A stretch of 22,224 nt of DNA from JBGSYN01 sp041750975 (GCA_041750975.1 JBGSYN010000225.1:1-22224), one strand, 5' to 3'; shown: positions 7,881-16,270, counted from the stretch's first letter. Made by a program: numbers and translations. Notes: a model not told the origin generated them from the sequence alone.

Positions 7881-7897
7881 CCGCAGGGAGCCTGCGG
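7881..7897 (+). other. Perfect hairpin before the methyltransferase start
   Basis: CCGCAGG (7881-7887), a GAG loop, and CCTGCGG (7891-7897) form a perfect 7-bp stem. It sits directly after the nadX stop and runs into the G-rich ribosome site of the methyltransferase (ATG at 7907). There is no T-run, so it is not a classic terminator; partial occlusion of the ribosome site or mRNA end protection are possible. Confidence 0.5.
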
Positions 7898-7906
7898 GGG
7901 AATTCG

Positions 7907-8752
7907 ATGGCGGCGAAACCGACACTCGGCGAAATGGTTTTGGGGACCCAGGGGCTTGCCCTGTTGCGGCTCGCCTTCGGCGACGATGCGCAGGCCCGCC
8001 TGGACCGGATCGAGGAAATCCGCGCTATCCTGGGCGATTGGGACCGCACTCCGGCAATGTCGACGGCGCTTCCGGCATCGGAATATGATCTCACCGCGGG
8101 CTATTCGCGATGGTCCGAAACCTATGACCAGCCCTTGCGGCTCTTCCCGGTGGAGGAGCCGACGATGCATCGACTGCTGGACCATTTGCCGCCTTCGACG
8201 ATCCTCGATGCGGCGTGCGGTACCGGGCGCCACAGCACCTATCTGGCAGCGCGCGGCCACACCATCATCGGCATCGATCAGTCGCCGGCCATGCTTGCCA
8301 AGGCTCGCGTCAAACTCCTCGAGCATGTGTTTCGCGAAGGCGACCTCGAAGCCCTGCCGCTCGACGACCATGCGGTCGATCACGCCATTTGCGCCCTGGC
8401 CATGGTCCACCTCCCCAAGCTCGACCAGGCCATCGCCGAACTCGCCCGCGTGGTCCGTCCTGGCGGGCGTGTCATGATCAGCGACGTCCACCCGTTCCTC
8501 GTCCTGCTCGGCTGGCAGGCGCAATTTCGTACGAGCAATGCCGAAACGGGCTTCATGCGGCTGCACCCGCATCTGACCTCCGACTATTGCGCGGCTTTTG
8601 CTGCGGCTGGTCTTCGCGTCCGCCAGTGCTATGAGCCGCGTCTTACCGACCAATCGGCCATCACACACGCCATCGAGAAATTCCCGGACGCCAACCGCGC
8701 CGCCTGGGTCGGCCTGCCCGGCGTGATCATCTGGGATGTTGAAAGGGTTTGA
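7907..8752 (+). CDS. Class I SAM-dependent methyltransferase
   Basis: A 281-aa protein with a UbiE/Methyltransf_11-type fold. Motif I is ILDAACGTGRHS at residues 99-110, the acidic strand end is TIIGIDQSPAML, motif II-like is DHAICALAMVHLPKLDQAIAELARVVRPGGRVMISDVHP. The first 60 residues form an extra helical N-terminal region before the core. The substrate is unknown. It begins 28 bp after the aspartate dehydrogenase-like gene and may be co-transcribed with it, though a 7-bp hairpin lies between. It converges with the broken FMN-dependent dehydrogenase, whose frameshifted reading frame runs into the antisense of this gene's 3' end. Confidence 0.85.
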   Translation: MAAKPTLGEMVLGTQGLALLRLAFGDDAQARLDRIEEIRAILGDWDRTPAMSTALPASEYDLTAGYSRWSETYDQPLRLFPVEEPTMHRLLDHLPPSTILDAACGTGRHSTYLAARGHTIIGIDQSPAMLAKARVKLLEHVFREGDLEALPLDDHAVDHAICALAMVHLPKLDQAIAELARVVRPGGRVMISDVHPFLVLLGWQAQFRTSNAETGFMRLHPHLTSDYCAAFAAAGLRVRQCYEPRLTDQSAITHAIEKFPDANRAAWVGLPGVIIWDVERV

Positions 8753-8774
8753 CCCCTGAGCGCAACCGATCCGT

Positions 8775-9849
8775 CTACAGGTCTAGAAACGGATAGGCAT
8801 TGAACATGCCGGTCTCCGACAGGGGTGGTGCGGTCGTTACGTATTGCGGTCCGAGTTCGTCGAGCGAGGTGATGCCGAGCAGGCCCATCGAGGTGACGAG
8901 TTCTCGGCGGAAAAGTTCGAGCATCGCGGCCAGACCGTTCGGGCCGCCCGCCGCCCGCCGCCAGCGCCCAGGCGTGCAGCCGACCGAGGCCAACGGCATC
9001 GGCGCCCAGGGCCATGGCCTTCAACATGTCGGTCGCCCGCAGGCAACCGCCATCGACATAGATTTCGGCGCGCCCGCCTACCGCAGTGACAATTTCGGGC
9101 AGGATGTCCATGGCCGCACGGGCGTGATCGAGCGCCCGGCCGCCATGATTGGAGACATAGACGGCATCGACCCCATGCTGCACGGCGATCTCGGCATCCT
9201 CGGCGGTCTGGATCCCCTTGACGATCAAGGACCGGCGCCAGCGGTCCCGGATCCTTGCGAGATCGGCCCAGGTAAAGCCGGCGCGGAAGGCGTTAAGTGA
9301 CGGATCGCTTTGACTGGGCGGGATGTAGCCGAGCAGGATCTGCTTTTCGCGGATGCTGTAATAGTCGAGGTCGACCGTGAAGATCAGCGCTTCGTAGCCT
9401 GCCGCATCGACCCGTGCGACGACGTCATCGACCCAGCCGGCATCGCCGTGGACGTAGAGCTGGTACCAGGTGCGCCCGCCGCCGGCCCCGGCCGATGCCG
9501 CGGCCGCAATCTCGAGCGCGGGCTGGCTCGCCGAGCCGACAATGCCGATGACCCCGGCCCGATCGATGCCGCGGAAGGTGTCGGCGGAACCGCCTGCGGT
9601 GATCGTCTGCAGGCTGCCGATGGGGGCCATCATCAAAGGCATGGCCACCCGCTTGCCGAGCAGGACCGCAGTCGGATCGATCCGCGTCGTATCGCGCAGA
9701 ACCCGCGGCTTCAGCGCCAGACGGTCGAGCGCGTGACGGTTGCGGCGCAGTGCCGTCTCGCTCTCGGTACCGCCATTGAAATAGGCCCAGACATTGTCGT
9801 CGACCCGCCCCCGCGCCGCACGCGGAATTTCCGGCAGACAGGAAAACAT
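8775..9849 (-). pseudogene. FMN-dependent alpha-hydroxy-acid dehydrogenase (LldD/glycolate oxidase family), frameshifted
   Basis: Most of an FMN-dependent alpha-hydroxy-acid dehydrogenase is readable: VDDNVWAYFNGG, WYQLYV, FTVDLDYYSIREKQ, LIVKGIQTAEDA (catalytic-region Lys), SNHGGRALDHA (active-site His and Arg), EIYVDGGCLRATDMLKAMALGADAVGLG. After LHAWALAAGG the frame is lost. The expected ending (PNGLAAMLELFRRELVTSMG through to AYPFLDL, stop at 8775-8777) is present in another frame. The break coincides with a 7-bp tandem duplication (GCCGCCC units, 8943-8962); removing one copy restores LAAGGPNGLAAML exactly. All catalytic residues lie before the break; the lost segment packs the barrel end. 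Unless it is an assembly error, the gene is inactive or phase-switched. An upstream GTG at 9870 is an alternative start. Confidence 0.88.
8943..8962. repeat. 7-bp tandem repeat (GCCGCCC, 2.9 copies) causing a frameshift
   Basis: The plus strand reads GCCGCCC, GCCGCCC, GCCGCC in succession. A unit of seven is not a multiple of three, so each gained or lost copy shifts the reading frame of the FMN-dependent dehydrogenase on the minus strand. With one unit removed the protein reads through in frame. Confidence 0.9.
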
Positions 9850-9912
9850 CGTCTTTTCAGCTATTTGCACGGATTTATTCTGATCGAATCTCGGGAGACG
9901 GATGCCGGAACG

Positions 9913-10560
9913 TCACGCTGCGTTCTCTCGGCCTTGAACGGCGACGGCCACTTCATTGCGCCGGAACCAGGGCAAGGTCCATGGCGGATCGTAGAAATAG
10001 GTGCGAGGCTCACCGACCGGCTGCCAGTCGCTGGCGGCAAGTGTTGCCGCTAGTGCATCTGTCTCGCGCATCACATGCTCGTCGGATCGCGAGCCGGAAA
10101 AACGCCGCACGGCTTCGAGTCTCGAAGGCACCTCGCGCAGGCTGACATCGGTATTGGTCGGCACGGGTGCGGTGTCGAGCGTCGTCCCTTCCGGCAGGAA
10201 GAAGGCCATGCGCAACGTGCCGTTCTCGGATTCGACCTCGACCGGGGCCGTCATCGCGATGCTTTCCGAGGGCGAAGCTTGCCCGGTTTCGACCGGTGCC
10301 GTCATCGCGATCTTGGCCTCGCTGCGATTGGCGCCCTGGATGTAGTCGAACAGGCGTCGGAACGCCGTGCTTGAGGGATCGCCTTCGGCAGTCGATGCCT
10401 CGGTCTCGGCGACGACCCGCGCGCCGTAATCCCTGACCTGCGTCGCCTCGTCGAGTTGGGCCACAACCGAATAGCCGACCTGTTCCGTTCCGGAACGATC
10501 ACCCATGACCGAACATCCCGCCATCGCCAAACCCGCAAACATCAAAAAGACTAGCCGCAA
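9913..10560 (-). CDS. SOUL family haem-binding lipoprotein
   Basis: A 215-aa SOUL/HBP-family protein. After an N-terminal export signal with a lipobox-like M-A-G-C (Cys16; Met at -3 is less common than Leu) the mature part has SVVAQLDEATQVRDYGARVVAET and RRLFDYIQGANRSEAKIAMTAPVE. The MTAPV signature of SOUL proteins is present twice in succession (around residues 83-110). The start is a TTG at 10560 with AAGGA eight bases upstream; an ATG at codon 7 would leave too short a signal sequence. Family members bind haem or other tetrapyrroles; the bacterial role is poorly known. It lies upstream of the hydroxy-acid dehydrogenase on the same strand with a 63-bp gap. Confidence 0.88.
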   Translation of the reverse strand: MRLVFLMFAGLAMAGCSVMGDRSGTEQVGYSVVAQLDEATQVRDYGARVVAETEASTAEGDPSSTAFRRLFDYIQGANRSEAKIAMTAPVETGQASPSESIAMTAPVEVESENGTLRMAFFLPEGTTLDTAPVPTNTDVSLREVPSRLEAVRRFSGSRSDEHVMRETDALAATLAASDWQPVGEPRTYFYDPPWTLPWFRRNEVAVAVQGRENAA

Positions 10561-10659
10561 AATGTCGGTCCTTCGCGTTGCCGCACGTCGTTAGCATGTA
10601 GGGCGTTGATCGCAGTCGGACCAATGCCTAACATCGCAGGGTTTGCTGGGAGAAAGGCA

Positions 10660-11049
10660 ATGACGATGCAGCACGGCACATTCCATTGGAACGAGTTGAT
10701 GACCCGCGACGTGGCGGCGGCCAAGGAGTTCTGCGGCAAGACACTGGGCTGGACGGTGAGCGGAATGCCGATGCCGGAAGGCACGTATTTCGTGTTCCAA
10801 AGCGGCGAGTCCATGGTCGGCGGGATGATGGACATGAACGCACCCCAGTTCGAAGGCATGCCGCCGCATTGGTTCGCCTATATTGCGGTCGACGATATCG
10901 ATGCCAGGATCAAACAGGCCAAGGCCGAAGGTGCGAAAGTCCTGCGTGAGCCGTTCGATGTCGACATGGCCGGCCGGATCGCGATTATTCAGGATCCGAC
11001 CGGTGCGGCGATCGGCTGGATGACGCCGAACACACCGGCTTCGAGCTGA
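10660..11049 (+). CDS. VOC (glyoxalase/bleomycin resistance) family protein
   Basis: A 129-aa protein with the beta-alpha-beta-beta-beta repeats of the vicinal oxygen chelate fold: GTFHWNELMTRDVAAAKEFCGKTLGWTV in the first module and PPHWFAYIAVDDIDARIKQAKAEGAKVLREPFDV followed by RIAIIQDPTGAAIGWM in the second. The start ATG at 10660 has GGGAGAAAGG just upstream; a TTG at 10606 would add an unconserved leader and is rejected. It is most like the CFP32/hydroxylase-type VOC group (predicted enzyme related to lactoylglutathione lyase). The substrate is unknown. It is divergent from the SOUL gene, with 99 bp between the two starts. Confidence 0.87.
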   Translation: MTMQHGTFHWNELMTRDVAAAKEFCGKTLGWTVSGMPMPEGTYFVFQSGESMVGGMMDMNAPQFEGMPPHWFAYIAVDDIDARIKQAKAEGAKVLREPFDVDMAGRIAIIQDPTGAAIGWMTPNTPASS

Positions 11050-11144
11050 ATCCCAGTTTCGTCCGGTTTGATCGGTCCCCGGATCAACCGTGGGGCTGAT
11101 GTTAAGGCCTGGCCGAGCGGATGAGGGCGCTGGCCCGCAGCATT

Positions 11145-11528
11145 TCAGCTGGGTCCGGCGCTTGCGACGAGCAGGGTGTCGACGACATGGATCAGCTCGT
11201 CGAGATCGACGGGTTTGGTCAGATAAGCGTCGGCGCCAAGCTCCATGACGTCGCCGACATGGTCCATATCGCCATAGGCCGAGAGAAATAGAAAGGGCAG
11301 ATGTTCGAACATCTGGTGCTCGGTGCGGATCCGGCGGAGCATTTCGGCCCCCGACATTTCCGGCATCAGGCAATCGGAAATCACCGCGTCCGGCTTGGCC
11401 TCGAGGATAGCCCGGACCCCTTCGGCACCATTTGCTGCGGCGATGACTTCATGGCCCTGATCGACGAGCTCATCGACAAGGATCCGCCGAATCTCGATCT
11501 CATCCTCGACACAAACGATCTTGGCCAT
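11145..11528 (-). CDS. Receiver-only (CheY-like) response regulator
   Basis: A 127-aa single REC domain with no output domain. The acidic pocket is VEDE (8-10), the phospho-acceptor is Asp52 in ISDCLMPEMSG, and Ser83 (FLSAYG) and Lys105 (LTKPVD) complete the switch. Such stand-alone receivers act in phosphorelays or by protein contact. No histidine kinase is in the window, so its partner is elsewhere. It is divergent from the photolyase-like gene with 108 bp between starts, and the two may share a control region, which would fit light or stress signalling but is only a positional hint. Confidence 0.92.
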   Translation of the reverse strand: MAKIVCVEDEIEIRRILVDELVDQGHEVIAAANGAEGVRAILEAKPDAVISDCLMPEMSGAEMLRRIRTEHQMFEHLPFLFLSAYGDMDHVGDVMELGADAYLTKPVDLDELIHVVDTLLVASAGPS

Positions 11529-11636
11529 TTACAGCTCCCCGCTGGGCGGAATGTCATGTTGCGAGGATTCTCCTCACCATTCGACGATCCGAATTCAAAT
11601 CGAATTTGCTTAACATCCGGTCAATATACATTGGCC

Positions 11637-12860
11637 ATGAACCGTCTGAACCACATTCCGGCGTCGCGCACTGCAGCGCTCGGGCAGTTCCGGCAATTTC
11701 TGCCCTGCGCCGGGTCTGCCTATGCCGACGATCGCAATCACGACCTTGGCCCCGAACGCCGGACTAATGTGTCCGGTCTCTCGCCCTTCATCCGGCATGG
11801 TTTGCTCGACGAGGCGGAAATCATCCGCGCCGTGCTCGACTGGCACGGACAGGATCGGGCTCGCAAGTTCATCGAGGAGGTTTGCTGGCGCACCTATTTC
11901 AAGGGCTGGCTCGAGGCCCGACCGGAGGTTTGGCGGCGTTACCGACGCGATTTGGATACTGCCCTGGCCCGGCTCGAAAAGGACGGTGGACTAGACGACC
12001 GCTATGCCGCGGCTGTCCAGGGGCGGACGGGTATCGCGTGCTTCGACCACTGGGCCCAAGAGCTTGTCAGCTGCAACTACCTCCACAACCACGCCCGTAT
12101 GTGGTTCGCGTGCATCTGGGTCTTCACCCTCGAACTGCCCTGGGTGCTCGGCGCCGACTTCTTCCTGCGCTATCTGCTCGACGGCGATGCTGCCTCGAAC
12201 ACATTGTCCTGGCGCTGGGTATGCGGACTTCACACCCAAGGTAAGACCTACCTCGCAACTTCCTCCAATATAGCCAGGTTTTCCGGTGGGCGGTTTCCAC
12301 AGACGGAGGGGTTGGCGGCCACGGGCACCGCTTTGCAGGAGGCGCCGCTGCCGGCAGCGCAGCCTCTGAGGGGATTGTTGTCGGCTCAGCCCGACCTGCC
12401 GACCGGCCTGCTCATCACGGATGATGATTGTGGGGGTGAGCGGGTTCTCGAGGAAACGGGCCTCACCTCCAGAGCCTGTGCCGGTTTCTCCAGCGCCGAC
12501 CACCGCTCACCTTTGCCGGTTGCCGAGGCGGTGCGGCAGTTCTCGACCGATGCGTTGCGTGACGGTTTAACCGGAGCTGGGAGGCAAGATACCCTACCCA
12601 CGACTTTGCTTACACCCGCGCAAATCCTGGAATGGGCCGGAGCGCATGGGCTGCGCCAGATCCTGATGCGTTACGTGCCGCAGGGACCGAGCGAGGATGT
12701 GCTGCACGGCGCAAGGGATCAGCTTGAAGCCCGCGATATCCGCCTCGTCGAGATCCGCCGGCCCTGGGACGAGGCCTTCTGGCCGCATGCGACGGGCGGC
12801 TACTTCAAACTGAAAAAACGGATCCCGGCGGTTTTGCGCGGTCTTGGATTTGCGGTTTAG
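11637..12860 (+). CDS. Photolyase/cryptochrome-like FAD-binding protein with FAD domain at the N-terminus
   Basis: A 407-aa protein. Residues 44-212 carry the FAD-binding half of the photolyase/cryptochrome family: TNVSGLSPFIRHG, FIEEVCWRTYFKGW, GIACFDHWAQELVSCNYLHNHARM and LLDGDAASNTLSWRWVCGLHT. In ordinary photolyases an alpha/beta antenna domain of about 130-200 residues precedes this half. Here almost nothing precedes it, while residues 256-400 form an alpha/beta-like region (GLLITDDDC, LTPAQILEWAGAHGLRQILMRYVP, then YFKLKKRIPAVLRGLGF) that resembles an antenna-type domain placed after it. ATG at 11637 was chosen because upstream sequence is antisense to the response regulator. Photorepair activity is uncertain. 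Confidence 0.85.
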   Translation: MNRLNHIPASRTAALGQFRQFLPCAGSAYADDRNHDLGPERRTNVSGLSPFIRHGLLDEAEIIRAVLDWHGQDRARKFIEEVCWRTYFKGWLEARPEVWRRYRRDLDTALARLEKDGGLDDRYAAAVQGRTGIACFDHWAQELVSCNYLHNHARMWFACIWVFTLELPWVLGADFFLRYLLDGDAASNTLSWRWVCGLHTQGKTYLATSSNIARFSGGRFPQTEGLAATGTALQEAPLPAAQPLRGLLSAQPDLPTGLLITDDDCGGERVLEETGLTSRACAGFSSADHRSPLPVAEAVRQFSTDALRDGLTGAGRQDTLPTTLLTPAQILEWAGAHGLRQILMRYVPQGPSEDVLHGARDQLEARDIRLVEIRRPWDEAFWPHATGGYFKLKKRIPAVLRGLGFAV

Positions 12861-12998
12861 CGAAGGCGGACGATATCGAAGCGGTGCGAAGTCAACGTCG
12901 AACTCACAGCACGAGGTTGACAGCGCTCGATGAAAGGTGCGGATGGCGTCGGCTCAGTCGGCCCTGGGTGCGTTCCGGGCCGGCGCAAGGGATCATGC

Positions 12999-13925
12999 AT
13001 GTCGGCGATCGTTTCCATTCGCAATCTCTCGAAATCCTACGGCGAGGATGTCTTCGCGCTCAAGAATGTGTCGCTGGAGATCGAGGAAGGCGAGATTTTG
13101 GCTCTTTTAGGGCCGAATGGGGCCGGCAAGACGACGCTGATCTCGATCATCTGCGGCATCGTCACGCCCAGCGAGGGGCAGGTCATCGTGAGCGGCCACG
13201 ATGTCGTCAAAGACTATCGCCGGAGCCGCAAGCTGATCGGTCTGGTCCCCCAGGAGGTGGCGCTCGAGCCCTTCAGCCACGTGCGCAACAGTCTGCGGTT
13301 TTCGCGAGGACTCTTCGGCAGGGCGCCCAACGATGCACATATTGACGATATCCTCAAGCGTCTCTCGCTCTGGGACAAGCGAGATGCCCAGACCGTCGAA
13401 CTCTCGGGCGGCATGAAGCGCCGGGTGCTGATCGCCAAAGCCCTGTCGCATGAACCGCGAGTTCTGTTCCTGGACGAGCCCACGGCGGGGGTCGATGTCG
13501 AGTTGCGGCAGGATATGTGGGGGATCGTCCGCAAGCTGCGCGATGACGGCGTGACCATTATTTTGACGACGCACTACATCGACGAGGCCGAAGCGATCGC
13601 CGACCGGGTGGGGGTCATCAATCAGGGCGAACTTCTGCTTCTTGAGCGCAAGTCCGAACTGATGCGGCGAATGGGGCGCAAGCGGATGCGCATCGAGCTG
13701 CAGACACCTGTCGACACGATCCCAGCAAGTCTGGCCGGGCATGACCTCGAGCGGGTCGATGATGGTGCGGCACTGCTCTACACCTATGACAGCCAGGGCG
13801 ATCGAACCGGGATCATCGGTCTTCTCAACGACATTCGCACGGCCGGGCTGGTGTTGCGGGATCTGCAGACCAGTCAAAGCTCGCTCGAGGAAATTTTCGT
13901 CGATCTGGTCGGGAGGCGGCGATGA
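12999..13925 (+). CDS. ABC transporter ATP-binding protein (ABC-2 exporter type)
   Basis: A 308-aa nucleotide-binding protein. Walker A is GPNGAGKTT (38-46), the signature is LSGGM (135-139), Walker B is VLFLDE (155-160) and the switch His is His192 in TTHYIDEAE. About 90 C-terminal residues follow the ATPase core, as in DrrA/NodI/YadG-like exporters. The ATG at 12999 has AAGGGA upstream; an earlier in-frame codon at 12930 adds an unconserved leader. Its stop overlaps the permease ATG by four bases (ATGA, 13922-13925), so the two subunits are made together. The exported substrate is unknown. Confidence 0.94.
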   Translation: MSAIVSIRNLSKSYGEDVFALKNVSLEIEEGEILALLGPNGAGKTTLISIICGIVTPSEGQVIVSGHDVVKDYRRSRKLIGLVPQEVALEPFSHVRNSLRFSRGLFGRAPNDAHIDDILKRLSLWDKRDAQTVELSGGMKRRVLIAKALSHEPRVLFLDEPTAGVDVELRQDMWGIVRKLRDDGVTIILTTHYIDEAEAIADRVGVINQGELLLLERKSELMRRMGRKRMRIELQTPVDTIPASLAGHDLERVDDGAALLYTYDSQGDRTGIIGLLNDIRTAGLVLRDLQTSQSSLEEIFVDLVGRRR

Positions 13926-14683
13926 ATTACCAGGCGGTCCGGGCGATCTTCATCGCCGAGATGTCTCGAACCCGGCGCACGCTCCTGCAAAGCGTGGTCT
14001 CGCCGGTCATCGCCACCGTGCTCTATTTCGTGGTCTTCGGCGGGGCGATCGGTTCCCGGATCGAGCAGGTCGAAGGCGTCACCTATGGCTCGTTCATCGT
14101 GCCGGGGCTGATCATGCTGACGGTTTTGACGCAAAGCGTCTCGAATGCGTCCTTCGGGATCTACTTCCCGAAATTCCTCGGCACCATATACGAGCTCTTG
14201 TCGGCGCCGGTCTCCTTCATCGAGATCGTCATCGGCTATGTCGGGGCGGCAGCACTCAAATCGCTGATCATCGGCCTGATCATTCTGGCCACGGCCGGCT
14301 TTTTCGTGCCGCTACAGATCAACCATCCGATCTGGATGCTATCCTTTCTGATACTCACCTGTATATCGTTCAGCCTGTTCGGCTTTATCATCGGGATCTG
14401 GGCCAGAAACTTCGAGCAGCTTCAACTCATCCCGCTGCTTTTCATCACGCCGCTCGTCTTTCTTGGCGGAAGCTTTTACTCGATCGACATGCTGCCGCCC
14501 TTCTGGCAGACCGTGACGCTGTTCAATCCGGTCGTCTATCTGATTTCCGGCTTCCGCTGGAGCTTCTTCGGCATTGCCGATGTCGCCGTCGGCGTGAGCA
14601 TTCTGGCGATTCTCGTGTTCCTCGGCCTTTGCCTCGCGATCGTTTGGTGGATCTTCAAAACCGGCTACCGGATCAAGACCTGA
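13922..14683 (+). CDS. ABC-2 type permease
   Basis: A 253-aa ABC-2 family membrane protein with six hydrophobic segments, starting with TLLQSVVSPVIATVLYFVVFGGAIG and including SFIVPGLIMLTVLTQSVSNASFG, the YELLSAPVSFIEIVIGYVGAA segment, and the late motif PLVFLGGSFYSIDMLPPFWQ followed by NPVVYLISGFRWSFFG, a strong signature of the YadH/NodJ/DrrB group. It pairs with the ATP-binding protein immediately upstream by ATGA overlap. Homologues export drugs, lipids or polysaccharide precursors; the substrate here cannot be told. Confidence 0.92.
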   Translation: MNYQAVRAIFIAEMSRTRRTLLQSVVSPVIATVLYFVVFGGAIGSRIEQVEGVTYGSFIVPGLIMLTVLTQSVSNASFGIYFPKFLGTIYELLSAPVSFIEIVIGYVGAAALKSLIIGLIILATAGFFVPLQINHPIWMLSFLILTCISFSLFGFIIGIWARNFEQLQLIPLLFITPLVFLGGSFYSIDMLPPFWQTVTLFNPVVYLISGFRWSFFGIADVAVGVSILAILVFLGLCLAIVWWIFKTGYRIKT

Positions 14684-14797
14684 GCGGGATCGATTAGGGC
14701 TTCGGTCGCCCCCGACTCGAAGCGGAAGGTCGACGTCCCCATATTGAGGGCGGGTCATTGACAGGTCCGTGTTCACTTCAGCACTCTTGGAGACGTC

Positions 14798-16270
14798 ATG
14801 TCCGCGTCGGCAGCAGCAGCCAGAATCATTCCGTTCGACAATAGCTATGCACGGCTGCCGGACAGATTTTATGCGCGGCTCGACCCTTCGCCGGCGCAAG
14901 CGCCGAAGCTGATTAAGGTCAATCGCGAGCTGGCGGATGAACTCGGCCTGGATCCGACAGCGCTTTCGAGCCCCACAGGCGTCGAGATCCTGGCCGGCAA
15001 CCGGACGCCGGATGGGGCGGAGCCGCTGGCGATGGCCTATGCCGGGCATCAGTTCGGCGGCTGGGCGCCGCAACTCGGCGACGGCCGGGCGATCCTTCTG
15101 GGGGAGGTTGTCGACCGCAACGGCCAACGCCGCGACATCCAACTCAAGGGCTCGGGTCAGACCCCTTTTTCGCGGATGGGCGACGGCAGGGCCCCGCTCG
15201 GCCCGGTGCTGCGCGAATACATCGTCAGCGAGGCGATGGCGGCCCTCGGTGTGCCGACGACACGGACTCTTGCGGCGGTGGCGACCGGTCAACCGGTGAT
15301 GCGGGAAGCGATCCTGCCCGGTGCCGTGCTGACCCGTGTTGCCGCCAGCCATATTCGCGTCGGGACCTTCCAGTTCTTTACCGCAAGACGGGATGATGAA
15401 GCGGTTCGGCTCCTGGCCGATCACGTGATCGAGCGCCACTATCCTGACGCTGCAAACGACGAAAACCGTTATAAGGCGCTGTTCCAATGGATCGTCGACC
15501 GGCAAACCGCCTTGATCGCGAGCTGGATGGGGCTCGGCTTCATTCATGGCGTGATGAACACCGACAATATGACGGTGTCTGGCGAAACCATCGATTACGG
15601 ACCTTGCGCCTTCCTCGACACCTACCATCCCGACACCGTGTTCAGCTCGATCGATCACACCGGCCGGTATGCCTATTCCAACCAACCCATCGTCGCCCGC
15701 TGGAATCTTGCCTGTCTGGCGCAGTCACTGCCGCCCTTGCTGGATGCAGACGAGACGGCGGCCGTCACCTGGGCGCAGTCGGTCGTCGATGCTTTTCCGG
15801 GCCGGTTTCTCAAGGCCTGGCTCGCTGTCATGCGCCGGAAACTCGGCATGGTCACGGCGCAGGAGGGCGACGCCGCCCTGATCGACGATCTCCTGGAACG
15901 CATGGCGGCCAACGGGGCCGATTTCACACTGACCTTCCGGCGTCTGGCCGATGGCGCGGATGCAGGCGGATTGTTCACCGATCCGGCATCTATGGAGGCG
16001 TGGCTGGAGACATGGCATGCGCGCCTGGCGCTCGAAAACATCGATCCGGCCGAACGGCAGGCTGCCATGCAGGCGGTCAATCCGCTCTACATCCCGCGCA
16101 ATCACCTGGTCGAAGAGGCGATTGCCGCCGGCTACGGCGGCGATTTCGGGCCATTCGAGGCGATGCTGAAGGTGCTTGCCACGCCGTTCGACGACCAGCC
16201 TGGCCGCGAGCGCTACGCCCTGCCACCGCGGCCGGAAGAAGTGGTCCGGCAAACCTTCTGCGGCACGTGA
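14798..16270 (+). CDS. selO: Protein adenylyltransferase SelO (YdiU)
   Basis: A 490-aa pseudokinase-fold protein that transfers AMP from ATP to Ser, Thr or Tyr of target proteins; E. coli YdiU has 478 residues. Conserved elements are YAGHQFGGWAPQLGDGRA (81-98), IQLKGSGQTPFSRMGDGRAPLGPVLRE (Lys117 and the R/E contacts), GFIHGVMNTDNM (Asn254, Asp256, Asn257) and IDYGPCAF (Asp266, metal). The protein ends Cys-Gly-Thr, placing Cys exactly where many eukaryotic SelO proteins carry selenocysteine, third from the end. SelO works in redox stress in E. coli. ATG at 14798 follows TTGGAG. It follows the ABC pair after 114 bp and may have its own promoter. Confidence 0.95.
   Translation: MSASAAAARIIPFDNSYARLPDRFYARLDPSPAQAPKLIKVNRELADELGLDPTALSSPTGVEILAGNRTPDGAEPLAMAYAGHQFGGWAPQLGDGRAILLGEVVDRNGQRRDIQLKGSGQTPFSRMGDGRAPLGPVLREYIVSEAMAALGVPTTRTLAAVATGQPVMREAILPGAVLTRVAASHIRVGTFQFFTARRDDEAVRLLADHVIERHYPDAANDENRYKALFQWIVDRQTALIASWMGLGFIHGVMNTDNMTVSGETIDYGPCAFLDTYHPDTVFSSIDHTGRYAYSNQPIVARWNLACLAQSLPPLLDADETAAVTWAQSVVDAFPGRFLKAWLAVMRRKLGMVTAQEGDAALIDDLLERMAANGADFTLTFRRLADGADAGGLFTDPASMEAWLETWHARLALENIDPAERQAAMQAVNPLYIPRNHLVEEAIAAGYGGDFGPFEAMLKVLATPFDDQPGRERYALPPRPEEVVRQTFCGT

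Noticed and set aside
11585..11616. Possible ECF-sigma-type promoter before the photolyase-like gene (CGATCC and TAACAT)
   Set aside because: Spacing of 20 bp and partial matches do not meet a consensus I can state with confidence.
12917..12922. Perfect TTGACA upstream of the ABC operon
   Set aside because: No acceptable -10 box at 16-18 bp, so a promoter could not be called.
14758..14763. Perfect TTGACA upstream of selO
   Set aside because: No convincing -10 at the right spacing; left as a bare -35-like hexamer.
14339..15685. 448-aa minus-strand open frame opposite the ABC permease and selO
   Set aside because: Antisense to two well-identified genes; composition is Arg/His/Gly/Asp-rich shadow-like.
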